Part shown: positions 18,182 to 30,648 of the stretch, one piece after another | Layout of the letters: each line of letters starts with the position of its first letter | How positions within the stretch are numbered: position 1 is the stretch's first letter | Assembly (NCBI RefSeq): GCF_000511955.1 | Contig: NZ_AZSU01000001.1 | Coordinates: 433,267-492,791, forward strand | Direction of reading: 5' to 3' | Length of the DNA: 59,525 nt | Origin: [Clostridium] ultunense DSM 10521 | GTDB taxonomy: Bacteria > Bacillota > Clostridia > Tissierellales > Tepidimicrobiaceae | Made by a program: the position numbers and the translations under genes | The notes under the pieces: model-generated | Told to the model about the DNA's origin: nothing | What the model saw: the letters and a program-made list of their open reading frames with translations, nothing else | Database searches by the model: none

Positions 18182-18182
18182 C

Positions 18183-18211
18183 TTGAAAACTAAGGAAATT
18201 TAGATTATAAT
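18183..18211 (+). promoter_or_regulatory. Sigma-A promoter of the cggR-glycolytic operon
   Basis: TTGAAA (18183-18188) and TATAAT (18206-18211) are separated by 17 bases. The start would be near 18218, about 35 bases upstream of the CggR operator. Confidence 0.78.
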
Positions 18212-18252
18212 ACTATTGTATAGGGCAATTGCTATATTTTTTTTAGAGAGGT

Positions 18253-18289
18253 GGGACAAAAATTACATATGAGGGACAGCAAATGTCCC
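18253..18289 (+). promoter_or_regulatory. CggR operator
   Basis: The sequence fits the known CggR pattern GGGAC-N6-TGTC-N4-CGGGAC-N6-TGTC. There is GGGAC-N6-TACA (18253-18267), then a short spacer, then GGGAC-N6-TGTCCC (18273-18289). The 3' half is the better conserved. It lies downstream of the promoter, as in Bacillus subtilis, where bound CggR blocks elongation and fructose-1,6-bisphosphate relieves it. Confidence 0.8.
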
Positions 18290-18353
18290 TATTGTTTATT
18301 ATTAGCTATTTATCATATACTAATGAATGATTAAGCTTATAAGAGGTGTTCGC

Positions 18354-19388
18354 ATGGATTTAATCAAATTGCAAAAAAAAATAGTCCCTGAAATATTTGA
18401 TATCTTGGAGATAAGATATAATATTTTACGAAATATTTATTACAATCAACCTATTGGTAGAAGAGGACTTTCGCAAAAACTAAATATGGGAGAAAGAACT
18501 ATTAGGACAGAGGTAAATATTCTTAAAGAACAAGGGTTATTGAATATTGAAAGTATGGGTATGTATGTAACAGAAGAGGGAAAAAGCACAATCGAAAGCT
18601 TAAAGTATGTAATGAGAGAGTTAAAAGGAATTTCTAATTTGGAGAAAAGGTTGCAACAGGTGTTGAAGGTAGAAAATATCATTATAGTACCAGGAAATTC
18701 TGATGGTAATAGTTTAGTATTAAAAGATATGGGAAAAACTAGCTCTATATATTTGAAAAAGCTAATTACAAAGAATTCCATTATAGGGGTTACTGGTGGT
18801 ACAACTATGGCACAGATTGCAGAAGAAATGCCTATAGGAAAGGTAGCAGACAATATCTTAGTAACTCCTGCAAGGGGTGGATTAGGAAAAGATGTAGAAA
18901 CTCAATCTAATAGTATTGCAGCAAAATTGGCAAAAAAACTAGAAGCTAGTTATAGACTTCTCCATATACCTGATAATATAGATAAAATAACTTTGGAGGC
19001 AGTGTTAAAAATTCCAGAAGTAAAGGAAGTTATAGAATTAATAGATAATATGAATATACTAATTTTTGGAATAGGAAGGGCAGACGTTATGGCCAGAAGA
19101 AGACAACTACCTATGACTCAAATTGAAAAATTAATTGAACATGGAGCTGTAGGAGAAGCTTTTGGTCACTATTTTGATATTGAAGGCAACGATGTATGGG
19201 AGTCCTTAACCGTAGGCTTATCCTTGGAAGGGTTCCAGAAAATTGATAAGGTAATAGGCGTGGCTGGTGGAGAAGATAAAGCAGAGGCCATTATATCAGT
19301 TGCTTCTTTAAGGGAGAATATGACTTTAATAACCGATGAGGGAGCAGCTAAAAGAATAATTGAAATAGCTGATAAAGCTACTATGTAG
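18354..19388 (+). CDS. cggR: Central glycolytic genes regulator CggR (SorC/DeoR family)
   Basis: A 344-residue transcriptional repressor. A winged helix-turn-helix occupies the N-terminal ~95 residues (GRRGLSQKLNMGERTIRTEVNILKEQGLL). A SorC-type sugar-phosphate-binding domain follows, with GVTGGTTMAQIAEEMP, TPARGGLG and GAVGEAFGHYFD. It represses its own operon until fructose-1,6-bisphosphate accumulates, and a matching operator lies 65 bases upstream. The ATG at 18354 is chosen, with AAGAGGTG upstream. It leads cggR-gap-pgk-tpiA-gpmI-eno, the classic arrangement in Firmicutes. Confidence 0.94.
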   Translation: MDLIKLQKKIVPEIFDILEIRYNILRNIYYNQPIGRRGLSQKLNMGERTIRTEVNILKEQGLLNIESMGMYVTEEGKSTIESLKYVMRELKGISNLEKRLQQVLKVENIIIVPGNSDGNSLVLKDMGKTSSIYLKKLITKNSIIGVTGGTTMAQIAEEMPIGKVADNILVTPARGGLGKDVETQSNSIAAKLAKKLEASYRLLHIPDNIDKITLEAVLKIPEVKEVIELIDNMNILIFGIGRADVMARRRQLPMTQIEKLIEHGAVGEAFGHYFDIEGNDVWESLTVGLSLEGFQKIDKVIGVAGGEDKAEAIISVASLRENMTLITDEGAAKRIIEIADKATM

Positions 19389-19425
19389 CTTAAAATATAA
19401 AATTTAATTTTAAGGAGGAATACTT

Positions 19426-20430
19426 ATGACAATGAAAGTTGGACTAAGTGGATTTGGTAGAATAGGAAGAGATGTATTAAGAATCTATGCAGAAGAAAAT
19501 GTAAATGATTTTGAAATAGTAGCACTGAATGCTTCAGGTGATTTAAACACTTTAGCACATCTATTTAAATACGATTCCCTTTATGGAAAGTTTAATGGAA
19601 CAATAGAAGTAGTTGAAGATGGATTTATAATCAATGGTAAAAAGATAAAAGTTGTAGCCCATAGAGATCCTGCGGAAATTCCATGGAAAGAACTAGGGGT
19701 AGATTTAGTAGTAGATTCCACAGGGGCTTTCAGAGATAGGGAAGGGTTACAAAAGCATATAGATGCTGGAGCTAAGAAGGTAATTATTACTGCACCAGCT
19801 AAAAATGAAGATATTACAATAGTAATGGGAGTTAATGAAAAAGACTATGACCCAGATAACCACCATATTATTTCAAATGCATCCTGTACAACTAACTGCC
19901 TTGCACCTGCTGCAAAAGTTATACTAGATAACTTTGGAATCAATAAAGGTCTAATGACAACAATTCATGCTTATACTAATGATCAACAAATATTGGATAA
20001 AAGACATAAGGATTTAAGGAGAGCAAGAGCTGCAGCAGAATCTATGATTCCGACAACAACAGGAGCAGCAAAAGCGGTAGCTTTAGTATTGCCAGAATTA
20101 AAGGGTAAATTAAATGGATTTGCAATAAGAGTACCTGTGCCTACAGTTTCAATAGTAGATGTAACATTTGAAGTAGAAAAAGCTACAACTGTCGAAGAAG
20201 TAAATGCTGCATTAAAGAAAGCAGCTGAAGGAGAAATGAAAGGAATACTTGGATATTCAGAAGAGCCATTAGTATCCAGAGATTATCAAGGAGATTCACA
20301 TTCATCAACAATTGACGCACTTTCAACTATGGTAATAGATAATATGGTTAAAGTAGTTGCATGGTATGATAATGAGTGGGGATATTCAGCAAGGGTTGTA
20401 GACCTTGTTAAATTAGTGGCAAATAAATAA
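19426..20430 (+). CDS. gap: Glyceraldehyde-3-phosphate dehydrogenase, type I
   Basis: A 334-residue NAD-dependent enzyme that converts glyceraldehyde-3-phosphate and phosphate to 1,3-bisphosphoglycerate. It has the nucleotide-binding GFGRIGR, the catalytic motif [11 protein letters not shown] (nucleophile Cys154 by codon position) and [12 protein letters not shown] near the C-terminus. TTAAGGAGG lies before the ATG. It is 37 bases after cggR and shares its promoter; a palindromic element separates it from pgk. Confidence 0.97.
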   Translation: MTMKVGLSGFGRIGRDVLRIYAEENVNDFEIVALNASGDLNTLAHLFKYDSLYGKFNGTIEVVEDGFIINGKKIKVVAHRDPAEIPWKELGVDLVVDSTGAFRDREGLQKHIDAGAKKVIITAPAKNEDITIVMGVNEKDYDPDNHHIISNASCTTNCLAPAAKVILDNFGINKGLMTTIHAYTNDQQILDKRHKDLRRARAAAESMIPTTTGAAKAVALVLPELKGKLNGFAIRVPVPTVSIVDVTFEVEKATTVEEVNAALKKAAEGEMKGILGYSEEPLVSRDYQGDSHSSTIDALSTMVIDNMVKVVAWYDNEWGYSARVVDLVKLVANK

Positions 20431-20433
20431 TGA

Positions 20434-20505
20434 AGGAATCTTCGCTAGCGTATAGAGTAAAGTCATATTGTTATTCTAAGCGCAGCGAAGAATCTTGTTT
20501 TTTAA
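20434..20505 (+). repeat. Palindromic dispersed element between gap and pgk
   Basis: GGAATCTTCGCT near the start is nearly the reverse complement of AGCGAAGAATCTT near the end. The whole would fold into a long imperfect hairpin followed by a T-run. The TTATTCTAAGCGCAGCGAAGAATC segment belongs to a palindrome type seen widely in Firmicutes intergenic regions. It may cause partial termination inside the glycolytic operon. Confidence 0.6.
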
Positions 20506-20557
20506 TATAATTTATTAGAAGTTTATAAATATAACAACTTTTCCAAGAGGTGATACT

Positions 20558-21751
20558 ATGTTAGCGAAAAAGACTTTGGAAGACTTGCAAGTAGAAGGAA
20601 AAAGGGTATTAGTTAGATGTGATTTTAACGTTCCTATGGACGATAATAAAAACATAACAGATGATAGAAGAATAGCCAGCTCTTTGCCTACAATTAAATA
20701 CTTAATGGATAATAAGGCTAAGGTTATATTGATGTCCCATTTAGGTAGACCAAAAGGGGAACCCAATCCTAAATTTAGTTTGGAACCAGTTGCCAAAAGA
20801 TTAACAGAGCTATTGAATAAAGAAGTGATGTTTGCAAAAGACGATAAAGTAGTAAGCGAAAATGTGAAAGAAATAGTTTCCAATATGCAGGATGGAGATG
20901 TAGTCCTTCTAGAGAACACAAGGTTTAGAAAAGAGGAGGAAAAGAACGAAGAAAGCTTTGCTAAAGAATTGGCTTCCCTTGGAGATCTTTATGTAAATGA
21001 TGCTTTTGGCACTTCTCATAGAGCCCACACTTCAAATGTAGGACTTTCAAACCAACTACCATCAGCAGTAGGATATCTAGTTGGGAAAGAAATATCCGTA
21101 ATGGGCAAAGCGTTGGAAAATCCAGAAAGACCTTTTGTAGCTATTTTAGGTGGAGCCAAAGTATCGGATAAAATTGGAGTAATAGAAAATCTACTCAATA
21201 AGGTAGATTCTATATTAATAGGTGGAGGCATGGCCTATACCTTTTTAAAAGCCCAAGGTTATGAAATAGGAAACTCTATATTAGAGGAAGATAAGATAGA
21301 TTTGGCTAAGGATTTACTTAAAAAAGCAGAAGAAAAAAATGTAAAAATATTATTGCCTATAGATGTAGTAGTAGCAAATGAATTCAGTAATGATACAGAA
21401 TTTAAAACTGTAAATATAGATAATATTCCAGAAAATATGATGGGAATGGATATAGGAGAAAAAACCATAAAACTATTCTCAGAAGAAATTAAGGAAGCTA
21501 AGACAATAATTTGGAATGGTCCCATGGGCGTATTTGAAATGGAAAATTTCAAAACAGGAACTGAGGCCCTAGCAAAGGTAATGGCAGAGTCAAATGGTAT
21601 TACAATAGTAGGTGGTGGAGACAGTGCCTCAGCTGTTGAGAAAGCTGGATATGCCCCTAATATGACCCATATTTCAACAGGTGGCGGAGCCTCTTTGGAA
21701 TTTTTAGAAGGAAAAACATTGCCAGGAATAGGGGCTATTGACAATAAGTAA
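20558..21751 (+). CDS. pgk: Phosphoglycerate kinase
   Basis: A 397-residue monomeric enzyme making ATP from 1,3-bisphosphoglycerate. The N-domain substrate motif is [10 protein letters not shown], followed by [18 protein letters not shown]. The nucleotide-binding C-domain has [20 protein letters not shown] and [21 protein letters not shown] lies before the ATG. tpiA begins 13 bases downstream. Confidence 0.97.
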   Translation: MLAKKTLEDLQVEGKRVLVRCDFNVPMDDNKNITDDRRIASSLPTIKYLMDNKAKVILMSHLGRPKGEPNPKFSLEPVAKRLTELLNKEVMFAKDDKVVSENVKEIVSNMQDGDVVLLENTRFRKEEEKNEESFAKELASLGDLYVNDAFGTSHRAHTSNVGLSNQLPSAVGYLVGKEISVMGKALENPERPFVAILGGAKVSDKIGVIENLLNKVDSILIGGGMAYTFLKAQGYEIGNSILEEDKIDLAKDLLKKAEEKNVKILLPIDVVVANEFSNDTEFKTVNIDNIPENMMGMDIGEKTIKLFSEEIKEAKTIIWNGPMGVFEMENFKTGTEALAKVMAESNGITIVGGGDSASAVEKAGYAPNMTHISTGGGASLEFLEGKTLPGIGAIDNK

Positions 21752-21763
21752 GGAGGTAAAACA

Positions 21764-22510
21764 ATGCGGATACCAATAATTGCGGGAAACTGGAAGATGA
21801 ATAATACTATTTCAGAATCCCTTGCATTAGTTGATGGTATAAAAAGTAATAAATTAGATGAGGAAGTAGAAAAGGTAGTGGCAGTTCCTTTTACCAGTTT
21901 AAGTGAAGTCAAAAAGGCTTTGGAAGGAACAGATATTAAATTAGCTGCACAAAACATGCACTGGGAAGATAGTGGTGCATATACTGGGGAAGTTTCTCCA
22001 TTGATGCTAAAGGAGATCGGAACAGATTACTGTATAATCGGCCACTCGGAGAGAAGACAATATTTCAATGAAATAGATGAATCAGTTAATAAAAAAATTA
22101 AGTCAGCTTTAAAGCATGGCATTAAGCCTATAGTTTGCGTAGGCGAAACATTAGAAGAAAGGGAAAGTGGCAAGGAAGAAATTGTTGTTAAAGAGCAAGT
22201 ATTAAAAGCATTAGAAGGTGTTGACAAAGAAGATATTAAGAATATTGTCATCGCTTATGAGCCTATTTGGGCTATAGGAACAGGTAAAACAGCTTCCTCT
22301 GATGATGCTAACCATATGTGTGGATTTATAAGAAAAACCATCGGTGATAAATATGATGAAAATACTAAAGAAAGCGTAAGAATTCAATATGGAGGAAGTG
22401 TTAAGCCAAGTACGATAAAAGAACTAATGTCTAAAGAAGAAATAGATGGAGCATTAGTTGGTGGTGCTAGTTTAGTAGCAGGAGATTTTGTGAAATTGGT
22501 AAACTATTAA
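21764..22510 (+). CDS. tpiA: Triosephosphate isomerase
   Basis: A 248-residue (beta/alpha)8 enzyme that interconverts dihydroxyacetone phosphate and glyceraldehyde-3-phosphate. Conserved residues are visible: the N-terminal AGNWKMN with the catalytic lysine, GHSERR with the catalytic histidine, and YEPIWAIGTGKT with the catalytic glutamate and flexible loop 6, and the phosphate-binding GGSV and GGASL loops. AAGGAGGT precedes the ATG. It is tightly packed between pgk and gpmI. Confidence 0.97.
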   Translation: MRIPIIAGNWKMNNTISESLALVDGIKSNKLDEEVEKVVAVPFTSLSEVKKALEGTDIKLAAQNMHWEDSGAYTGEVSPLMLKEIGTDYCIIGHSERRQYFNEIDESVNKKIKSALKHGIKPIVCVGETLEERESGKEEIVVKEQVLKALEGVDKEDIKNIVIAYEPIWAIGTGKTASSDDANHMCGFIRKTIGDKYDENTKESVRIQYGGSVKPSTIKELMSKEEIDGALVGGASLVAGDFVKLVNY

Positions 22511-22525
22511 ATGGAGGATATAGAT

Positions 22526-25419
<2,894 letters not shown>

Positions 25420-25423
<4 letters not shown>

Positions 25424-25532
25424 TAACTAATAGGAAAGTTCTCCCCTAAAACTATTAGTCCATATGAAATTGAACTATATGGGTTTTAAGAAAAGCTACT
25501 ATATAATGTTACCATAGGGGCTTTTCTTTTAT
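25420..25532 (+). repeat. Interspersed ~110-bp repeat, copy A
   Basis: Shares three ordered blocks with copies B and D: TTATAACtAATAGGAAAGTTCTC at the start, AAATTGAACTATATGGGTTTT in the middle, and TATAATGTTaCcATAGGGGCTTTTCTTTT at the end. Like the other copies it starts directly at the T-tail of a terminator-like hairpin. It has no reading frame. Confidence 0.6.
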
Positions 25533-25553
25533 TATGTGAAATAATTAATACTA

Positions 25554-25582
25554 TTGATTTTATAAGGGCTCTATGTTAAAAT
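25554..25582 (+). promoter_or_regulatory. Putative sigma-A promoter of secG-hppA
   Basis: TTGATT (25554-25559) and TAAAAT (25577-25582) are separated by 17 bases, about 60 bases upstream of secG. Confidence 0.55.
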
Positions 25583-25643
25583 ATTCTTGTTTACTGGCTA
25601 TGATAAAGTATATTTTTCTAATTTCAATGTAGGAGGTGCAAAT

Positions 25644-25871
25644 ATGACAATCTTTTTCTCAATAATATTTCTTATATCTAGTATTTCTTTAATCGTATCC
25701 GTGTTATTACAAGAAAGCAAATCAGAAGGATTGGGAGCCATTGGTGGTGGCGGAGGTCAAAATCTTTTTGGGAAATCAAGACTTAGAACTTTTGAAGCCA
25801 TGCTTAGTAGAATAACCACAGTTTCAGCAATTGTGTTTATGATATCAGCATTAGTTCTAGCTGCAATTTAA
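25644..25871 (+). CDS. secG: Preprotein translocase subunit SecG
   Basis: A 75-residue membrane protein of the SecYEG channel. Two transmembrane helices (residues ~2-21 and ~52-74) flank a Gly-rich cytoplasmic loop. The family motif LLQESKSEGLGAIGGGGGQNLFG is visible with the expected spacing. The ATG at 25644 is chosen because AGGAGGTG precedes it; the frame extends upstream to 25587 without a ribosome binding site. Position just downstream of eno is common in Firmicutes (eno-secG-rnr-smpB); here hppA and cell-wall genes intervene. Confidence 0.9.
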   Translation: MTIFFSIIFLISSISLIVSVLLQESKSEGLGAIGGGGGQNLFGKSRLRTFEAMLSRITTVSAIVFMISALVLAAI

Positions 25872-25893
25872 TAATATAAGGAGGTATGTTTAA

Positions 25894-27906
25894 ATGGACT
25901 TTGCAGTAATAGCTGCACCAATAGTTGGCATAGTAGCTTTACTATTTGCTCTTTATAAGGCTAATTCTATTGAAAAGGTAAGTCCTGGTAATGAAAGGAT
26001 GAAAGAAATAGCTTCTTATATAGAGGAAGGAGCTATGGCTTTTTTAAAGAGAGAATACAATGCACTATCAATTTTTGTAATTGCCCTTTTCATCATACTA
26101 GCATTGGCTATTAATTGGAAAACAGCAGTGTCTTTCTTATTGGGGGCAATTTTTTCAGTACTAGCAGGATATTTTGGTATGAAGGTAGCTACAAAAGCTA
26201 ACGTAAGGACAGCTAACTCAGCAATGGAAGAAGGTATGAATAAAGCTTTAAATGTAGCTTTTTCTGGTGGAGCAGTAATGGGAATGAGCGTTGTTGGATT
26301 AGGAATATTAGGAGTAGGTGTGTTATACATACTATTCTCCGATCCATCAATAATTACTGGATTTGGTTTAGGGGCCTCATCAATAGCATTATTTGCTCGT
26401 GTAGGTGGAGGTATTTATACTAAAGCAGCTGACGTAGGGGCTGATTTAGTAGGTAAAGTAGAAGCAGGAATACCAGAGGACGACCCACGAAACCCTGCAG
26501 TAATAGCAGATAACGTTGGAGACAATGTTGGGGACGTGGCAGGTATGGGGGCAGATTTGTTTGAATCCTATGTAGGCGCTATTATATCTGCAATTACATT
26601 AGGATTAGTAGCTTATGGTGATGGTGGAGTTAAATTTGCATTAGCTCTATCGGCAGTAGGAATAATAGCATCTATAATCGGTGTCTATTTTGTAAGAGGA
26701 GATAAGGACCCCCAAAAGGCATTAAATAATGGAACTTTAGTAAGCTCTTTAATTACAGTAGTTATTGCGTTTATATTAAGCAAAAATATATTAGATTCAT
26801 ATCAACCTTTTGTAGCTATTTTAGCAGGTTTAGCAGTAGGTTTAATAATTGCGAGAATTACTGAATACTATACATCAGCGGATTATAACCCTGTAAAGAG
26901 AATAGCAAGCGAATCAGAAACAGGATCTAGTACAAATATTATTGGTGGTTTATCCGTGGGGATGATGTCCACAGGTGGACCAATAATCGTTATAGCTATA
27001 GGTATTTTGATTGCATTCTATGTTTCTGGTGGATTAAACGATGTTGCTACAGGTCTATACGGTATTGCATTGGCAGCAGTTGGAATGTTATCTACAGCAG
27101 GCATGACTATAGCTGTAGATGCTTATGGACCAATAGCAGATAATGCTGGTGGAATTGCAGAGATGTGCGATCTTCCTGAAGAGGTAAGAGAAATTACAGA
27201 CAAACTAGATTCCGTTGGGAATACAACAGCTGCAGTTGGAAAAGGGTTTGCTATAGGTTCGGCAGCATTAACCGCTTTAGCATTATTTGCATCCTATACC
27301 CAAGCAGTAGAGTTAAGTGGTATAGATTTAACTGAACCAGCGGTAATTGCAGGAATGTTCATCGGTGGAATGTTACCATTCCTATTTTCAGCTATGACAA
27401 TGGAAGCAGTTGGGAAAGCTGCATTTAGTATGATAGAGGAAGTAAGGAGACAGTTTAAGGAAATTCCAGGAATAATGGAAGGGAAAGCAACTCCTGAGTA
27501 CAGTACCTGTGTTGATATAAGTACAAAAGCAGCATTGAAGGAAATGGTAATTCCAGGGGTTATGGCAGTAGTAGTCCCTGTATTAGTAGGATTATTATTA
27601 GGGGCTGAAGCCTTAGGCGGATTACTGGCAGGAGCATTAGTTACTGGAGTATTGATGGCTATTTTCATGGCTAATGCAGGAGGAGCTTGGGATAACGCTA
27701 AGAAATATATTGAAGAAGGTAACCATGGAGGAAAGGGAAGTGAAGCTCATAAAGCAGCAGTAGTGGGAGATACAGTAGGAGACCCATTCAAAGATACTTC
27801 AGGACCTTCATTAAATATATTGATTAAGCTTATGACCATAGTATCCTTAGTATTTGCACAACTTTTCTTAAACTACGGTGGAATATTATTCAACCTATTT
27901 AAATAA
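25894..27906 (+). CDS. hppA: Membrane-bound ion-translocating pyrophosphatase, K+-dependent type
   Basis: A 670-residue integral membrane enzyme with about 16 helices that couples pyrophosphate hydrolysis to H+ and/or Na+ export. The active-site loops are visible: [36 protein letters not shown], with the repeated aspartates binding Mg-PPi, and [15 protein letters not shown] near the C-terminus. The [10 protein letters not shown] motif carries Ala at residue 446, where K+-independent enzymes have Lys, so it should need K+. K+-dependent enzymes of anaerobic Firmicutes are often Na+ pumps, but the ion cannot be fixed from this reading. It follows secG by 22 bases with AAGGAGG. Confidence 0.95.
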   Translation: MDFAVIAAPIVGIVALLFALYKANSIEKVSPGNERMKEIASYIEEGAMAFLKREYNALSIFVIALFIILALAINWKTAVSFLLGAIFSVLAGYFGMKVATKANVRTANSAMEEGMNKALNVAFSGGAVMGMSVVGLGILGVGVLYILFSDPSIITGFGLGASSIALFARVGGGIYTKAADVGADLVGKVEAGIPEDDPRNPAVIADNVGDNVGDVAGMGADLFESYVGAIISAITLGLVAYGDGGVKFALALSAVGIIASIIGVYFVRGDKDPQKALNNGTLVSSLITVVIAFILSKNILDSYQPFVAILAGLAVGLIIARITEYYTSADYNPVKRIASESETGSSTNIIGGLSVGMMSTGGPIIVIAIGILIAFYVSGGLNDVATGLYGIALAAVGMLSTAGMTIAVDAYGPIADNAGGIAEMCDLPEEVREITDKLDSVGNTTAAVGKGFAIGSAALTALALFASYTQAVELSGIDLTEPAVIAGMFIGGMLPFLFSAMTMEAVGKAAFSMIEEVRRQFKEIPGIMEGKATPEYSTCVDISTKAALKEMVIPGVMAVVVPVLVGLLLGAEALGGLLAGALVTGVLMAIFMANAGGAWDNAKKYIEEGNHGGKGSEAHKAAVVGDTVGDPFKDTSGPSLNILIKLMTIVSLVFAQLFLNYGGILFNLFK

Positions 27907-27915
27907 GGTGACTAA

Positions 27916-27957
27916 GACGGTTCTTATTGTTTGTCTCGACAGACCATAAGAACCGTC
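27916..27957 (+). terminator. Hairpin after hppA, probable terminator
   Basis: GACGGTTCTTAT (27916-27927) and ATAAGAACCGTC (27946-27957) form a perfect 12-bp stem. The following AAATTATTT tract is only weakly T-rich. Confidence 0.65.
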
Positions 27958-27998
27958 AAATTATTTATGGCAATTGTTGTCTATATTATTCTATTTTT

Positions 27999-28008
27999 AT
28001 GATATAAT
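27999..28008 (+). promoter_or_regulatory. Extended -10 promoter upstream of the hydrolase gene
   Basis: TG-A-TATAAT (28000-28008) is an extended -10 element in the hppA-hydrolase gap. No well-spaced -35 was seen. Confidence 0.45.
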
Positions 28009-28159
28009 CTAATATTAGCAGTAAAATATTTATTTTATATGTTATATTCACCTAGCTACAGTTAATACTATTTATAGTAGGGGAAGATCTATGTGTCTGC
28101 CAGTTAAGCAGAATATACTTCTGCCCATTATCAGAAAAACCGGTAAAGGTAGGTTTAAT

Positions 28160-28921
28160 ATGAAAGTAAATGTTGAAAACATAGAAATAAATTACATATG
28201 TGAAGGAGAAGGAGAAGATGTATTAGTGCTCCATGGTTGGGGCGCAAATATAAATACAGTCCTATCCATAGTCAATTTATTAAAGCCCTATTTCAAGGTT
28301 TATGCAATAGACTTACCAGGATTTGGGGAAAGCGAAATCCCAAAGGAAGTATTTGGTTCAGAGGATTATGCTAGGATTGTAAAAAAATTCTTAGATATTA
28401 TGGAAATAAAAAAAACCATATTAATAGGCCACTCTTTTGGGGGGAAATTATCCATAATATTAGGAAGTGAATATCCTGAAATAGTGGACAAAATAGTATT
28501 AATTAATAGTGCTGGATTAATACCCAAAAGAGGTTTTAAATACTATTTAAAGGTTTATACTTTTAAAATATTAAGATTTATATATAAATCTTTTTTCTTT
28601 TGGATAAGTGATGATGAGAAGATGGAAAAATTTTATAAAAAATTTGGTTCTACAGATTATAAAGAGGCAGATGGGATAATGAGGAAAATTCTTGTTAGAG
28701 TTGTAAATGAGAACCTAAAGCCAATACTTAAAGATATACAATCTCCTACATTGTTGATATGGGGAGATAGGGATATGGCTACACCATTATATATGGGCAA
28801 AACAATGGAAAAGGAAATACCAGATAGTGGATTGGTTGTACTAGAAGGCACTGGCCATTATTCCTATTTAGATGATTTTAATCGATTTGCAATAATTTTA
28901 AAAGCTTTTTTATTAAACTAA
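28160..28921 (+). CDS. Alpha/beta-fold hydrolase
   Basis: A 253-residue hydrolase. The oxyanion-hole region is VLVLHGWGAN, the nucleophile elbow is LIGHSFGGKLSII, an aspartate sits in LLIWGDRDMATP, and the catalytic histidine is in GTGHYSYLDD, so a full Ser-Asp-His triad is visible. The ATG at 28160 gives the usual family N-terminus (MKVNVENIEINYICEGEG) with AGGTAGG upstream; a longer reading from 28091 is possible. It sits directly upstream of the MurF-like and Ddl-like genes, 59 bases before the former, so it may be co-transcribed with them. Substrate unknown. Confidence 0.85.
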   Translation: MKVNVENIEINYICEGEGEDVLVLHGWGANINTVLSIVNLLKPYFKVYAIDLPGFGESEIPKEVFGSEDYARIVKKFLDIMEIKKTILIGHSFGGKLSIILGSEYPEIVDKIVLINSAGLIPKRGFKYYLKVYTFKILRFIYKSFFFWISDDEKMEKFYKKFGSTDYKEADGIMRKILVRVVNENLKPILKDIQSPTLLIWGDRDMATPLYMGKTMEKEIPDSGLVVLEGTGHYSYLDDFNRFAIILKAFLLN

Positions 28922-28980
28922 ACTTATAGTCTAATTGAATAAAGGGATCTAAAAGTCATGGAATTATGGGGGTGGAAAGA

Positions 28981-30630
28981 TTGTCTAAATTGACAATTTT
29001 ATTTTTAGCATTAATATGGATATACTTAATTGTTAAAAGGTCAAAATTTTTTTTACATATGATGCAATTAGAAGGCTATAAAGAAGAACAATATAGAAAA
29101 TGGTTACAAAAAAGTAATAACGCATATACCGAAAGATTAAAAAAGAATGTCATATATATTCTAATAATTACTATTTTATTTATGATTGTAGCTGTGTTTT
29201 TTAACGGAAATGGGAGTATAAGATTACCTATTTGGATTCTTTATAATATACTTTGGATAATTTGTATCGTACCAACTTCGAATTCTAAAGATGAAGAAGT
29301 AAAGAAACCTTTAGTGTTTACAAGCAGGGCAAAACGGCTTTATGCTACTAATTTAGTATTAAATGTTGTCCTTGTATTAATTGCTTATATATTTTATACA
29401 AAAATAACAAACGATAATCTATTTTATTTTCCTACTATGTTGTTAATTGTCACCCTTCTTTACTATTTTCAATCTGAAACCATATTTTTATCAAATGTAA
29501 TAATTAAACCTGTAGAAAATAACATAAATATGCGGTATTTTCAGCAAGCTCAAGAAAAAATTAGATCTATGGAAGATCTCCATGTAGTTGGAATAACAGG
29601 AAGCTTTGGGAAAACTAGTACCAAATTTATAACTGGAACCATATTAAATGAAAAATATAGGGTATTAAATACTCCAGAAAGCTATAATACCCCTATGGGA
29701 TTAAGTATGGTCATAAATAATCAATTAAATGAGGAACATCAGGTATTTATTGCAGAAATGGGTGCTAGATATATTGGTGATATTAAAGAATTAGCAAAAC
29801 TGACTAGACCTAGAATTGGAGTGATTACATCAATTGGGCCTACCCATTTGGAAACCTTTAAAAATTTGGATAATATAATGAAGACCAAATATGAATTAAT
29901 AGAGGAATTACCTACCGATGGAGTAGCCATATTTAATTACGATGATGAGCATATTAAAAAATTAGCAGATAAAACCTTCAAAGAAAAGATTCTCTATGGA
30001 ATAGACAATCCAGATGAGTTAGATGTATATGCTGAAGAGGTAGAAGTATCGGAGATAGGTTCTACTTTTACCATTAGGGATAAAAAAGGTAATAGTATAA
30101 GATGTACCACTAAGTTATTGGGTAAACATAATATATATAATATTTTAGCAGGAGTGTCTGTCGCCCTAGCTATGGGTTTAAACTTACAGGAGATTAAGAA
30201 GGGGATTAAGAAGATCCAACCTGTTCCCCATAGATTAAATATAATAAATCCTGGAACAGGAGTTATAATAATTGATGATGCCTTTAATTCTAACCCCATT
30301 GGAGCCAAGGCTGCTTTAGATGTACTATCCCAGTTTAAAGAAGGTAGGAAGATAATAGTAACTCCAGGTATGGTAGAATTAGGTACAAGGGAGGAAGAAG
30401 CTAATAGAGAGCTAGGTGTTAATATTGGTAAGGTATGTGATTTTACTATTCTAATAGGAGAAAAAAGAACTATTCCTATATATGAAGGTTTAATGGAAAC
30501 GGGATATAATGAAGATAATATATATGTTGTAAAGAATTTAGAAGAGGCTACAAAAATAATACAGAGAATTGCAAGACCAAAGGATGTTATATTGTTCGAA
30601 AATGATCTGCCCGATAATTATAATGAATAG
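28981..30630 (+). CDS. Membrane-anchored Mur ligase family protein (MurF-like)
   Basis: A ~549-residue protein. The N-terminal ~190 residues contain about five hydrophobic segments (for example ILFLALIWIYLIV, YILIITILFMIVAVFF and ATNLVLNVVLVLIAYIFYT). The rest is a Mur ligase with P-loop GITGSFGKTS (Lys near residue 211), the central motif FIAEMGARYIGDI and C-terminal IDDAFNSNP. It resembles MurF, which adds D-Ala-D-Ala to UDP-MurNAc-tripeptide. The next gene is a Ddl-like ligase, as for classic murF-ddl pairs, but the membrane domain is not found in ordinary MurF. The TTG start at 28981 is favoured by GGGGGTGG upstream; ATG at 28966 is the alternative. Confidence 0.8.
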   Translation: MSKLTILFLALIWIYLIVKRSKFFLHMMQLEGYKEEQYRKWLQKSNNAYTERLKKNVIYILIITILFMIVAVFFNGNGSIRLPIWILYNILWIICIVPTSNSKDEEVKKPLVFTSRAKRLYATNLVLNVVLVLIAYIFYTKITNDNLFYFPTMLLIVTLLYYFQSETIFLSNVIIKPVENNINMRYFQQAQEKIRSMEDLHVVGITGSFGKTSTKFITGTILNEKYRVLNTPESYNTPMGLSMVINNQLNEEHQVFIAEMGARYIGDIKELAKLTRPRIGVITSIGPTHLETFKNLDNIMKTKYELIEELPTDGVAIFNYDDEHIKKLADKTFKEKILYGIDNPDELDVYAEEVEVSEIGSTFTIRDKKGNSIRCTTKLLGKHNIYNILAGVSVALAMGLNLQEIKKGIKKIQPVPHRLNIINPGTGVIIIDDAFNSNPIGAKAALDVLSQFKEGRKIIVTPGMVELGTREEEANRELGVNIGKVCDFTILIGEKRTIPIYEGLMETGYNEDNIYVVKNLEEATKIIQRIARPKDVILFENDLPDNYNE

Positions 30631-30648
30631 TTTTAGGAGGGAGTTTTA

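Noticed and set aside
21259-21957. 232-codon minus-strand frame across pgk and tpiA
   Set aside because: Antisense to two well-conserved glycolytic genes; composition is that of a shadow frame.
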